Origin: Halorubrum sp. BV1
GTDB lineage: Archaea > Halobacteriota > Halobacteria > Halobacteriales > Haloferacaceae
NCBI RefSeq assembly: GCF_000746205.1
Contig: NZ_JQKV01000001.1
Location: 484,814 to 548,813, forward strand
DNA length: 64,000 nt
Direction: 5' to 3'
The translations under genes were made by a program, and so were the position numbers. Every line of letters begins with the position of its first letter. Position 1 is the stretch's first letter. The notes beneath the pieces were generated by a model. The model was not told the DNA's origin, ran no database searches, and was given only the letters and a program-made list of their open reading frames with translations. Positions 15,242 to 24,374 of this stretch are shown piece after piece.

Positions 15242-17827
15242 GTGTCATTTCTCCGGGCTAAACCGATTGACGACCTCTACGAGGAAGTCGCCGGGTACGA
15301 CCTCGTTGTGGTCCCAGACGCGCCACTGGCCAGCGCGTTGAATCGCCGTATCGACAGGCCACATCTCGGCTCGTTCGCAATTACACCCCGCCGGCTGGCC
15401 GCGGGTCGCCGCGAAGAAGCCGAGGACCGCATCGCCTTTCTCGAACTCATTGAGCAGACTGATTTGGACTGGAAGCGCGGCGCCTACGCCATCGGCAACA
15501 TCCTCCAGTGCTGGGAACACCACGGCCGTCTCGAGGCGATCCTCGACTACGACGCGTACGTCGACACCGCCACACGCCAAGCCGTCGAATACATCGCCGA
15601 CCTCGAGACGACATCGCGGCGACTTACTGAGTATCGTATCGACGACGACCGGGACGTCGCCATAGTTGGGTACGACCAGCTGACCCAACTGGAGCGCTCG
15701 ATCCTCCCAAACGACTACGATACGTACGATACGTTCGGGGAGCAGGAGTTCAACCATCCACGGTTCCACATCTTCGACTCCTCGACGGCGATCGTCGACA
15801 CAGTCGTCGACGCGGTCACCGAGGAGAACGCCGGCGACGTCGCCGTCGTGCTTGATCAGGGGAGTGAATTCTCTGCACTCATCGAGTCTGCCTTCGAGGC
15901 CGACGACATCCCATTCTACGGTGGTCCCGGCTTTGTCGACGATCCCGACAACCGCACGTTCGTTCAGTTGCTTCGTGCGGGGCACGGCGGCACCGACACC
16001 CGCGTCGGCGAGATACGACCGCTCCTCGCTCGACTCGACGTCTCGCTGGATGTCGAACACGACGAGAAACGGCTGTACGAACTCGACGACCGCGAACTGG
16101 ATTGGGTTGTCGACTTCTGTGACCACATCGAGAACCGGACGTTCGCCGAGGCGCTCGACAGATTCGAAGACAGGGCAGACTGCCGACTCGACGCGTTCCG
16201 CGACGAGCTGGAGACGCTCGGCATCGCCGACACACGCGCAACCGAGCGCGCCGTCGACCAGCTCGTGTTCTACCTCCAGAGCTACGAGGTCCCCGTCGAC
16301 CGCGAGAACAAGGGGGTGTTGCTCGCCGACGCGAAGTCGGCCGCATACGTCGACCGCCCGGTCGTCTTCTATCTGGGTCTAGACGAGGACTGGACGCACT
16401 CTGCCCCACGGCGACCTTGGGTCGACCAGGACGCCCAGTACACGCGCAACATCCAGCAGTTCCAGCTCCTCCTCCAGAGCGGGGCGACGCAATACTACCT
16501 CGTGCAGGACGCGAAGGGCGGCTCGCCGGTGACGCCGTGCCTGTACTTCGAGGAACTGCTCGACGAGGAGTTCGAGCGCTTCAGCGACCTGCCTTCGGAG
16601 ACGCACACGCGACGGTTCGATCGTCCCGGTGGCGGCTTCGAGAAGGAACCGGTCGACGCCACCACCAGCGAAGTCTCGACGATCAGCCAGTCGAGTCTCG
16701 GCACGTACGTCAACTCGCCCCGCGACCACTTCTTCAGCAGGCTCGTCGACGGCCCCGACAAGGACTACTTCAAGGAGGGAAATCTCTTCCACGACTTCGC
16801 CGAGTTCTACATTCACCACCCGAACTTCGTCGATGAGGACGTCATCGACGACGTTGTGGAGTACATTCTCGAAGAGACGCGACCATTCGTCCGGTCGGTC
16901 GACGAAACGACTCGACGGACGAAGTACCGAGCTGGCCTTGAAACCATCGTCGCGTTCTTCGAGGAGAACACGCCGGTCGACGGCGAGTTCCTCACCACCA
17001 CGAGCGACTGGGGAAGAAACGTCTTCGCCGAGCGCTTCGACAGGCCTGTCGACTCACCCATCACTGAACGGTGGTTCGAGAACGATGACCTGGGTCTGAA
17101 AGGCAAGATCGACCTGATTCACTCGCCGTCGCGGCTGGTCGACCACAAGAGTGGCCGTCGCAAGAGAGCCTCCCAGGTCGTCAAGAATTCGTCGCTTGAC
17201 CCGCCCAGCGATTCCCCGAACTTCCAGGCACTGCTGTATCTCACGCACTGGCGCTCGCAGTATCCCGACCAGCAACTGGAGTTCACGTTCTTCCACTTCC
17301 TCGAGACGCTCGACGACGTCGTCGCGGGCGAGGTCGACCTCGACGACACGCTGACGACGGTCTCGTACCACCCGATGCCGTTCGACGAGTACGCTCGCTC
17401 GAAGGCCTTCTTCGACGAGTTGATCGAGGACGGCGCGAACAACTGCCAGAAGACGCTCTCGCAGGTGGACTACGAGGACTACGCTGCGGTCTTCGACGAG
17501 ACTCCTCTCCCGGAAACAACTGACAGCGACGAACTCATCACGTCGGCGTTCGGCGAGGAATTGACGGCACGAATGAAGAACTGCGTCGGCGACTACAAGT
17601 ACGTCGAGTCGGGCTGCAAGCAGGCGATGCGCCAGTTAACGCGCGTCCGTGGGCAGGCCTTCTTCGAGGACGACCTCGACGCGTTCGAAGCGTTCGTCGA
17701 CGAGCGGCTCGAGGAGTTGAATCGCCGGCGCGCTGGAGAGGAGCGCTTCCCGGTCGAAGGACTCGGCGGCGAACCAAACTACCGCTACGTGGACAACCGC
17801 GACCTACTCTTGGAGGGCGACCGATGA
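15242..17827 (+). CDS. AddB/RexB-like PD-(D/E)XK nuclease subunit
   Basis: An 861-aa protein. The N-terminal half resembles an inactivated helicase-like scaffold, as in AddB (ALASALNRRIDRPHLGSFAI; VVVLD-like and YLGLDEDW segments). The C-terminal part carries a nuclease signature: GLKGKIDLI (about residue 620) then LVDHKSGR (about 632), the D...D-x-K core, preceded by SQSSLGTYVNSPRDHFF and followed by FQALLYLTHW. No Walker A is seen. It begins with GTG 15242, 29 bp after a CTTTATTAG TATA box. It overlaps the helicase gene by ATGA. Together they should form a RecBCD/AddAB-type end-processing complex. No clear AddB iron-sulfur Cys quartet is visible. Confidence 0.75.
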   Translation: MSFLRAKPIDDLYEEVAGYDLVVVPDAPLASALNRRIDRPHLGSFAITPRRLAAGRREEAEDRIAFLELIEQTDLDWKRGAYAIGNILQCWEHHGRLEAILDYDAYVDTATRQAVEYIADLETTSRRLTEYRIDDDRDVAIVGYDQLTQLERSILPNDYDTYDTFGEQEFNHPRFHIFDSSTAIVDTVVDAVTEENAGDVAVVLDQGSEFSALIESAFEADDIPFYGGPGFVDDPDNRTFVQLLRAGHGGTDTRVGEIRPLLARLDVSLDVEHDEKRLYELDDRELDWVVDFCDHIENRTFAEALDRFEDRADCRLDAFRDELETLGIADTRATERAVDQLVFYLQSYEVPVDRENKGVLLADAKSAAYVDRPVVFYLGLDEDWTHSAPRRPWVDQDAQYTRNIQQFQLLLQSGATQYYLVQDAKGGSPVTPCLYFEELLDEEFERFSDLPSETHTRRFDRPGGGFEKEPVDATTSEVSTISQSSLGTYVNSPRDHFFSRLVDGPDKDYFKEGNLFHDFAEFYIHHPNFVDEDVIDDVVEYILEETRPFVRSVDETTRRTKYRAGLETIVAFFEENTPVDGEFLTTTSDWGRNVFAERFDRPVDSPITERWFENDDLGLKGKIDLIHSPSRLVDHKSGRRKRASQVVKNSSLDPPSDSPNFQALLYLTHWRSQYPDQQLEFTFFHFLETLDDVVAGEVDLDDTLTTVSYHPMPFDEYARSKAFFDELIEDGANNCQKTLSQVDYEDYAAVFDETPLPETTDSDELITSAFGEELTARMKNCVGDYKYVESGCKQAMRQLTRVRGQAFFEDDLDAFEAFVDERLEELNRRRAGEERFPVEGLGGEPNYRYVDNRDLLLEGDR

Positions 17828-20712
17828 CTGACCTCGAACCGAACGACCAGCAACAGGAACTCATCGACAGCACGGACGGTCTCCACCTCGTCGACGCCGG
17901 CGCCGGCACGGGCAAGACGTTCACAGTGACGCGCCGCTACGCCAACATCGTCTCCCAAGATGGCGTCGATCCGGAGGACGTTCTCTTGGTGACGTTCACG
18001 AACAACGCGGCCGCCGAGATGAAAGAGCGCATCGTCGGGCACTGCCACTACGGGATGCGCGAACTCGCGGACGCGCCGATCCAGACGTTCCACTCGCTGT
18101 GCCACGACGTCCTCGAAGAGCACGGTCACGCCGCGCCAACCTACCTCGGCATCGACGACCGCATCACCGGGTCAACGCGCATCATCGAGGACGAGCTCGT
18201 CGAGCAAGCGCTGTTCGGCGAATTCATCGATCGATTCAGCGACAACCATCCCGAGTACGACGACGTCTTCCGCGCGCTCTCGAACCCGGACGAACTGCTC
18301 GATCTCATCAATCAGCTCGCAGCGAAGGGTGTGTTCCCCAACGCCGAGGGCTGGTACAGGGACGGCGAGCAGCAGCTCGACGGCGACTTCGCAGCGTTCA
18401 AACGGCAATTCGACGACCTGAACGAACCGCGGAACGGCGGGAGCAAGCAGTCGCTGCTCCGGTCGAAACTCGGCCGGTACGACCGGAACAAGACCTACCT
18501 GCCTGATGCACCCGAGAAATCGGAAATTCGCGGGAGCGGCAAGCAGGTGCCCGACGACCTCGCACGGCGAGTCTTCGAGGAGGACCGGGAGGAACTGAAG
18601 CAGTTCGTCCACGACTTCTACCACGAGTACCTGCGGTTTGCGCTGCGGCGGAACTACCTGAACTTCGGGATGCTCCAGTTGTTCGCGTTCGTCCTCCTCT
18701 GTGAGAACCACGAGCTGCGCGACGACGTCGCGTTCGACTACGTGATGATCGACGAGTTCCAGGACTCCAGCGAGATCCAATTCAAACTTGCACTCCTACT
18801 CGCGGGCACGAACAACATCTGCGTCGTCGGAGACTGGAAACAGAGCATCTACAGCTTCCAATACGCCGACGTCGACAACATCGTCGAGTTCGAAGACCGC
18901 CTCGATCGGTTCGTTGACCAGCTGAACAGCGACCACGAACGCATCTCGTTCCCGACGAGCCCCGTCACCACCATCGAACTCGTCGAGAACTACCGCTCCA
19001 CCCAGGAGATTCTCGACTTCTCGGAACACGGCCTACGAGTCCCTGCGGCGAATCGCGACGATGTCGACGTTGAGGCGGTCGACGACCGGATCGTCTCGCT
19101 GGAGTCGAACGCGGACCACGAGAACACCACTATCGAGGCTGTCCAGAGCGACGAGGAGCAGGAGGCGGTGCTGGCAAAGATCCAGGAGATCGTCGACAAC
19201 GAGGACTACCGCGTCGAGGACGAGGACGGTGGTCCCCGTGCGCCGCAGTACGGTGACATTGCGGTGCTGACGCGCACTCGTGACTTCGGTCGCGAGTTGC
19301 TCGGGACTGCCGAGGAGTATGGCCTTCCGATGGCGTACGAGGGTGGTATCGAGCTCTTCCGAACTGACCAGGCGAAGCTCTTGCTCGCCTGGCTGCGCAT
19401 TCTCGAAGACGACATCGACCGCGGTTGGGCAGTCGTACTCGAGCGAGCGGGTTATACGCTCGACGAGATCGACACGATCCTCGAGCGCGAGGTGTACCCC
19501 GAGAACGTGGCGGCGTTCCGCGAGGAACTGCGGTCGATGGAGACGCTCGGCGGCGTCGCACGGCGCGTGTTCGCCCGCTATGGCTACAACGGACCGACCG
19601 CCGACGTTGTCCTCCACACGCTCCAGTCCGTCCACAACGCTACCACACAGACGCGTGGCGACCTCATCCGGTTCATCGAACGTGCGATCGAGGCTGGGAG
19701 TACCCATGAGGTGCACGCCGGCGCCGGCACGAACTCAGTGACTGTCCAGACGATTCACGCCACGAAGGGTCTCGAGTACCCCATAGTCATCCTCGCGAAC
19801 ATGAACAGCGGACGCTTCCCGCCAGGCGGCGGTGGTGGTGGAGTCATTCGCTACGACGATCCTGTCGGCTTGCGTCAGCGCAAAGTATACTCTGAGGAAG
19901 CGCACGGGATGCCACACGTCTTCGACAACTGGCAGGCCGACGTCCTCCAGAAGTGTTTACCCCGTGATTACGATGAAGAACGCCGTCTCCTCTACGTCGC
20001 CATCACGCGGGCAGAGAGTCACGTTGTCCTCACCGCTGGCGAGGACCCCAACACCTTCATCGAAGAACTCCCGGTCGAGGTAGAGACAGTCTCCCCCGAC
20101 GTCGCAGAGACCACGCAAGAGGGCTCGGAACAGACTGCGCTCCAAGTCGAGATGTCGGTCCCAGAGGGCCCACGAGGACACACTCCGCACACACTCATGC
20201 GCGACGAGGTGTTCGAGGACGTCGAGGGTGGCCGAGGAACCGACTTCGGCACGAAGGTACACGACTTCGCCGAGGCTTATGCACTCGGTGAGAACGTCGA
20301 ACCACGAGACGTCGACGAAACGAACGTCGCGCGGTTCATCGACAGTCTCGATGGTGAATTGTTGGTCGAAGAAGACGCGCACCTTCCGCTCACAGTTGAC
20401 GGCGAGCGCGTGACTATTTCCGGCGTTGTCGACCTCGTTCACCTGACGCCGAACCGCGTCGAGATTGTCGACTACAAGACTGACCGCGGCCGGCACGGTG
20501 AAGCGGAGTACCGCAAGCAACTGAGCGTTTACTACCACGTTGCTAGCGAGGTTTACCCAGACCGTGAAATCGCAGCCAGCATCCTGTACACGGAGACAGG
20601 GAACCGTCAGGACATCGACCCTCTCTCGCTCAATGATATTCGCGATCTAGTATCAGAAACCAGAAAGTCATCGATACATGCCTTCGACCAAGGAAGTAAC
20701 CGAAAACGCTAG
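17824..20712 (+). CDS. AddA-like UvrD-family helicase with C-terminal nuclease
   Basis: A 962-aa superfamily 1A helicase-nuclease. Motifs in order: Walker A DAGAGTGKTFTV (about residue 22), Ia VTFTNNAAAEM, QTFHSLCHDVL, II VMIDEFQDSS (about 309), III VVGDWKQSIYSFQ, IV ENYRSTQEIL, V TVQTIHATKGLEYPI and VI RRLLYVAITRAES. The C-terminus carries a PD-(D/E)XK domain: FGTKVHDFAE, ISGVVDLVH and IVDYKTD (about 880). This is the AddA architecture. It is predicted to unwind and degrade linear DNA ends with its AddB-like partner, either in recombination or in antiviral defence. Confidence 0.88.
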   Translation: MTDLEPNDQQQELIDSTDGLHLVDAGAGTGKTFTVTRRYANIVSQDGVDPEDVLLVTFTNNAAAEMKERIVGHCHYGMRELADAPIQTFHSLCHDVLEEHGHAAPTYLGIDDRITGSTRIIEDELVEQALFGEFIDRFSDNHPEYDDVFRALSNPDELLDLINQLAAKGVFPNAEGWYRDGEQQLDGDFAAFKRQFDDLNEPRNGGSKQSLLRSKLGRYDRNKTYLPDAPEKSEIRGSGKQVPDDLARRVFEEDREELKQFVHDFYHEYLRFALRRNYLNFGMLQLFAFVLLCENHELRDDVAFDYVMIDEFQDSSEIQFKLALLLAGTNNICVVGDWKQSIYSFQYADVDNIVEFEDRLDRFVDQLNSDHERISFPTSPVTTIELVENYRSTQEILDFSEHGLRVPAANRDDVDVEAVDDRIVSLESNADHENTTIEAVQSDEEQEAVLAKIQEIVDNEDYRVEDEDGGPRAPQYGDIAVLTRTRDFGRELLGTAEEYGLPMAYEGGIELFRTDQAKLLLAWLRILEDDIDRGWAVVLERAGYTLDEIDTILEREVYPENVAAFREELRSMETLGGVARRVFARYGYNGPTADVVLHTLQSVHNATTQTRGDLIRFIERAIEAGSTHEVHAGAGTNSVTVQTIHATKGLEYPIVILANMNSGRFPPGGGGGGVIRYDDPVGLRQRKVYSEEAHGMPHVFDNWQADVLQKCLPRDYDEERRLLYVAITRAESHVVLTAGEDPNTFIEELPVEVETVSPDVAETTQEGSEQTALQVEMSVPEGPRGHTPHTLMRDEVFEDVEGGRGTDFGTKVHDFAEAYALGENVEPRDVDETNVARFIDSLDGELLVEEDAHLPLTVDGERVTISGVVDLVHLTPNRVEIVDYKTDRGRHGEAEYRKQLSVYYHVASEVYPDREIAASILYTETGNRQDIDPLSLNDIRDLVSETRKSSIHAFDQGSNRKR

Positions 20713-21039
20713 GTCAGAAGCCGACCGTTTCAGATGGCGCTGTTCGAGATATTGGTCGTGACGTCCCATCGGTTCCGGTGTTTTCGTGTTAGGCACGCCC
20801 CTTCGGTTCCGATGTAAATCGGAATTTCAGGCCGTCTGCTGCCCAGTATCGGTGATCTATCTAAGAGGGTCGTCTCGGTGTCCTTGATTTTCGGCATTGC
20901 ACATACCTCGACAATATTGGCCAGCAGCAATAGAACGTCCCACAACTTGTGGTAATATGGTGATTTCATTTCAAAGATAGAGTCATCATTTCGCGACGGT
21001 TGCTCTCTTCGAACACTTCGACGGCGGTGTGTCCGCAAC
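20713..21039. other. Intergenic region with reverse copy of the GGAACCGATGGG box
   Basis: A 327-bp space downstream of the AddA-like gene. The complement of 20765-20776 is GGAACCGATGGG, the exact core of the direct repeats found at 22001-22186; a weaker relative follows about 40 bp on. A 102-codon leftward frame (20730-21038) contains hydrophobic and haloarchaeal-looking stretches but has no recognisable family or promoter, so I do not call it a gene. Confidence 0.45.
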
Positions 21040-21656
21040 CTACGCCTCTAGGAACAGCACGTCGCGAAGGTCGAACATCGGCGCAATGTCGTCGACCGCG
21101 TACTCGCTGAGCACGCGCTCGAGCTCGTCGGCGTCCGCGTCAACAAGGCCCTCCCGTGCGGCGAGGTACATCTCGCTAAGCTCGGGCACGCGCTTATTCG
21201 TCACGACCACGCAGTCCGGGCATGTCGTCTCGGGCGGTCGCTCGCCGACGGGCTCCTCGCACGCGTCCTCGAGACTCTGGCGATGACCGTGAGCGGCGAC
21301 GATGTCGTTCATTAAATCGTGGTGGTCAGCGCTGTCGAACACGCGATGCACGTCCCTGGAAAGGTCGGTCGCACCGAGATTGTCGGCAAAGATCGACGCG
21401 CGCCCCGGATGTGCCTTATGTCGAACTGCACGCCGTTGTACGTCACGATCGTGTCGACGTGGCGGTCGTCGACACATGACAGAAGCTCGGATAGAAGACG
21501 ATCCACGCCTCTCCGAACGACATCTCTGTGCTTCTGAGCAACAGGGCCGGTTCCCTCCGTTAGCGGCGTCATCTCTTCTCGCTCTGGAGACGTTTCTTCA
21601 ACGAATTCCTCCAACCGTTCGTGATCTCGCCTGGGTGCATATGAGCAGGTGCCCAC
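21040..21656 (-). pseudogene. Decayed DnaQ/RNase H-like 3'-5' exonuclease
   Basis: Two overlapping leftward frames together resemble the intact exonuclease at 48577-49278. The first encodes DRLLSELLSCVDDRHVDTIVTYNGVQFDIRHIRG, matching the GDTYLTYGGESFDVPQLIGR region. About 21420 the homology moves to the next frame (ADNLGATDLSRDVHRV, then HHDLMNDIVAAHGHRQSLE and VVVTNKRVPELSEMYL). The N-terminal F-D-I-E catalytic segment is missing and at least one frameshift is present. It is a remnant gene, its 5' side bordered by the 39-bp repeat array. Confidence 0.65.
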
Positions 21657-21667
21657 TCAAGTCGGGT

Positions 21668-21901
21668 CTACAACAGGGGAGAACCCCACCCCTAGTTTGG
21701 AGTGAGCTACAACGGGCGAGAACCCCACCCCTAGTTTGGAGTGAGCTACAACGGGCGAGAACCCCACCCCTAGTTTGGAGTGAGCTACAACGGGCGAGAA
21801 CCCCACCCCTAGTTTGGAGTGAGCTACAACGGGCGAGAACCCCACCCCTAGTTTGGAGTGAGCTACAACAGGCGAGAACCCCACCCCTAGTTTGGTAGCA
21901 T
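21668..21901. repeat. Six 39-bp tandem repeats
   Basis: CTACAAC starts units at 21668, 21707, 21746, 21785, 21824 and 21863, each 39 bp. The unit contains GAGAACCCCACCCCTAGTTT. Units 2-5 are identical; the first has GGGG for GGGC and the last ends in a diverged sequence. There are no spacers, so it is not CRISPR. The unit is divisible by three and lacks stops in several frames, which creates spurious repetitive ORFs. The GAGAACCCC element recurs once at 22271, in front of the 86-aa gene. Confidence 0.92.
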
Positions 21902-21941
21902 AGTTTCCAAGCAGAGCATACCCTGGCGGTATATAAATAAC

Positions 21942-22186
21942 GGAGCCGTTGGTTCCTTCCAAAGTTATAGTCCACTGGGGTGGCTCCAATCTTGCGATTA
22001 ACGACGGAACCGATGGGGTGTGTCTCGGTAAGTATCTGACTGTGGATTAAGAACGACGGAACCGATGGGGTGTGTCTGAGTGAGCATCCGGATAATAACC
22101 GGGAATGACGGAACCGATGGTTCCTTCAAAATTTATAGTCCATCGGGGTAGCTCCCATCTGCGATTAACGACCGAACCGATGGGGT
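21942..22186 (+). promoter_or_regulatory. Direct-repeat box array upstream of the 86-aa gene
   Basis: Four boxes of the form ACGACGGAACCGATGGGGT start at 22001, 22053, 22105 (ending in GGTTCC instead) and 22168. Spacings of 52, 52 and 63 bp are close to 5, 5 and 6 helical turns, placing them on one DNA face. Two ~70-bp segments (21951-22019 and 22119-22186) are near-identical direct repeats, each preceded by an inverted repeat GGAACC-GAT-GGTTCC (perfect at 22110-22124). The boxes resemble origin-recognition-type repeats of haloarchaea in having a G-run after a GGAAC core, but no Orc1/Cdc6 gene is present. Regulatory or replicative function is open. Confidence 0.7.
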
Positions 22187-22228
22187 CTCCCCGGTTGAAT
22201 TAGACGGGACATCTGACCGGTATCTCAG

Positions 22229-22255
22229 TTCAATTGTCTATGGCGGACAATTGAA
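22229..22255. promoter_or_regulatory. Perfect palindrome (operator candidate) before the 86-aa gene
   Basis: TTCAATTGTC, a 7-base centre, then GACAATTGAA: a perfect 10-bp inverted repeat, continuing into TTACAGTC. It begins 61 bp after the start of the last repeat box and 83 bp before the gene. An almost identical palindrome stands at 24767-24793. Confidence 0.8.
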
Positions 22256-22311
22256 TTACAGTCTCTGGAGAGAACCCCCTATTTATCCGCTCTGCCACAG
22301 TTGTATCCGTT

Positions 22312-22572
22312 ATGAGCGATCCCGATGAATCGTTGCAGGAACGAACGCGACGCGTGCAACTAATCCTGGCAGCTATAGCAGAGAACCCTGCTCTCAATGA
22401 ATCTCTGCGCGAGCCGACAGAAGAGACTGTAGAGAGGCTCAATGACGCATTAGTTGAGGGGGTTGAGGAGCCACCTGCCCCAAATAAATTATTTGATGAG
22501 GAGCCAATCGATCCCCCGGAGACGGATGGGCCTCGACCACTTGACGAGCTCTTTGCCGATGACTCCAACTAA
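22312..22572 (+). CDS. Small acidic protein of unknown function
   Basis: An 86-aa, highly acidic protein. Residues 1-55 are predicted helical (ERTRRVQLILAAIAENPALN, PTEETVERLNDALVEGV); the rest is Pro/Asp-rich and ends in PLDELFADDSN. No family is recognised. It is preceded by CTATTTATCC (a TATA-like element about 30 bp upstream), the palindrome and the box array, so its promoter is the most elaborate in the window. The same regulatory module precedes the McrB-like gene, which hints that this small protein belongs to the same regulon, perhaps as a controller. Confidence 0.6.
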   Translation: MSDPDESLQERTRRVQLILAAIAENPALNESLREPTEETVERLNDALVEGVEEPPAPNKLFDEEPIDPPETDGPRPLDELFADDSN

Positions 22573-22742
22573 TGGTAAATCAAGTCATTATTTAATTTCA
22601 AAATACACTTGACAGACTTTGTCAGTAGTCCTCAGTAAGGGACAGGAACCGCTTACTGAACACGGAGGTTGGATACACCAAAATATCAAAACTTTTATGT
22701 TGGAATTATGTTATTATCCAAACACAACAATCTCTTCCACAG

Positions 22743-24182
22743 TCACTCATTCTCTTCGCCGGTCTGTGCAGCAATATCAAGACCAAACAGTCCGAGGAGC
22801 AACTTGCCTAACAACGATTCAAGCGCTGTAATTGCTTGTGCTACATCTGTCGCTGGTTGCGCTCCGGGCCCCACGAACGGCAAGAAGGTGCGAATACTGT
22901 ATAGCAGGCCTGTACGAAGAGTTCGAACGATCGCATTCACCTCAGTTATTGAAGCTGGATATGTGACCGTTGTCCCCGATGCCACAATCCCAAGTATCGG
23001 GTAGACCAACGCGAACAGCAATATGGCCAAAAGTGAAACGGCTAGTGCTCTGAACGGATTGCGGCCATAACGGACTGCGAGGTTTTGTAACCTCAGTATC
23101 AGATACTCTCCCCACCTGCGTTCCTTCCAAGCAAGACGTTGTTCAAGACGACGTCGTCGCACCGCGTAATCTGTTGTACGATCATCAAGGAGGTTCTCCG
23201 AGTGAACACGCTCTAATCGTCGATAAACGTTGATAGCCTCAAGAAAACCTGCTTGTTGATTGGTATTATCTTCTCTGGCCGGATCACCAGGGACGTATGA
23301 ATCAAACTCTGTGCCACTATTTAATCGTGCGCCAGCAAACCGCGTTCCACCAAGCCGCGATTCTCCGAAGTCAGCGTTGAATAGGTCTGCACCCCCGAGG
23401 TCAGCACGGTCAAGAAACGCGTTTCGAATATCGGCGTCCATTAGATCAACGTCTTGCAGGCTTGACCTCTGGAGGAACGCCTCTCTGACATCTGCATTGT
23501 TGAGTCGTGCATTATCAAGTCGTACTTCCTCCATCGAAGCCATAGAGATGTCGGCGTTGCTGAGGATTCCTTCTCTGAGATCTGCGTGTTGGAGATTTGT
23601 CATAGATAGTGTTGCTTTTTGTAAATTGGCATTCCGTAAGTCTGCTTGCTCAAGAATCGTCTCATCTAAATTCACGTCTCGAAGATCCGTATTCTGAAGA
23701 CTTGCGTTCTTGAGGTTTGTTCTGGTCAGCGTTGCTTCCCGTAAATCTGCGTTCGAGAAGTCCGCTTGCACAAATTGTGTTTCCTGAAGATTTGCTTCTC
23801 GTAAGTCTGCGCGCCGAAAACTTGAATCACTCAAATTGCAGTGTCGGAGGTCTGCCTGCCGAAGGTCGGCCCGTCCAAAGTCACAGGTAGTAAATCGTGC
23901 GGCCGTGAGGTCAGCGTTCTGTAGACGTCCACGGCGAAAATCGGCATCAACGAATTCAACATCTGGGAAGGTGAATTCAGTAAGATCAACACCGGAAATG
24001 TCTGCCTCGTACACCGTTTGCTGCTTGCTGGCCGCTTCCTGCATAGCTGGAATAACCGTGTCGCGGGTTCGATGGAGTTCTTCCGTCGTGTGAAACGTAC
24101 ATCGTCCATCTTCAAGCGAGGAGAGACCACATTGGTGCGAAGTGTCGTTTCTATATACAGTATGCAGACAACCGTCTGTCAT
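22743..24182 (-). CDS. Pentapeptide-repeat protein with C-terminal membrane domain
   Basis: A 479-aa protein. Residues ~5-32 hold a small Cys/His cluster (C-L-H ... H-Q-C-G ... R-C-T-F-H) that could bind zinc. Residues ~60-290 form about 40 A(D/N)Lxx pentapeptide repeats (for example QNADLTAARFTTCDFGRADL), a right-handed quadrilateral beta-helix. A basic linker with RRRRLEQRLAWKERRW precedes two hydrophobic helices (about 375-400 and 445-465) separated by a re-entrant-like YSIRTFLPFVGPGA. This resembles pentapeptide proteins fused to a 2TM channel-like pore, but without a canonical T-x-G-Y-G filter. It may be a membrane effector. It is convergent with the 86-aa gene and AT-richer than its neighbours. 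Confidence 0.78.
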   Translation of the reverse strand: MTDGCLHTVYRNDTSHQCGLSSLEDGRCTFHTTEELHRTRDTVIPAMQEAASKQQTVYEADISGVDLTEFTFPDVEFVDADFRRGRLQNADLTAARFTTCDFGRADLRQADLRHCNLSDSSFRRADLREANLQETQFVQADFSNADLREATLTRTNLKNASLQNTDLRDVNLDETILEQADLRNANLQKATLSMTNLQHADLREGILSNADISMASMEEVRLDNARLNNADVREAFLQRSSLQDVDLMDADIRNAFLDRADLGGADLFNADFGESRLGGTRFAGARLNSGTEFDSYVPGDPAREDNTNQQAGFLEAINVYRRLERVHSENLLDDRTTDYAVRRRRLEQRLAWKERRWGEYLILRLQNLAVRYGRNPFRALAVSLLAILLFALVYPILGIVASGTTVTYPASITEVNAIVRTLRTGLLYSIRTFLPFVGPGAQPATDVAQAITALESLLGKLLLGLFGLDIAAQTGEENE

Positions 24183-24374
24183 GATCTATCGTGTGCTGGA
24201 GCTATAGAATGATAAAATTGTCCAGTCTCAGTCTCTGTCACCAGTTCTGGTTGTCAGGTGTCATGTTTTGAGTTGTGATACCGATAGCTATCACAGGCAG
24301 CCACAAGATGCGCCCAGTTCATTCAGCACGATCGCTGCACCCAATCACTCAGTAAAGGTTGTAATAAGACCACT

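Noticed and set aside
20730..21038. 102-codon leftward ORF after the AddA-like gene
   Set aside because: No family, promoter or partner; composition is ambiguous. It may be a remnant, but I cannot support it as a gene.
21668..21901. CRISPR array
   Set aside because: The unit repeats directly with no variable spacers, and no cas genes are present in the window.
21598..21989. Long leftward repetitive ORFs across the 39-bp array
   Set aside because: 39 is a multiple of three, so any stop-free unit gives an open frame; the peptides are perfect 13-residue repeats with no start context or family, and frames are open on both strands.
21942..22255. Definite replication origin
   Set aside because: Boxes recall origin repeats, but no Orc1/Cdc6 gene or AT-rich unwinding element is recognisable, and the arrays sit at promoters; left as an open alternative.
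22619..22831. Small ORFs antisense to the pentapeptide gene end
   Set aside because: No start context or family; they overlap the C-terminus of a clear gene.
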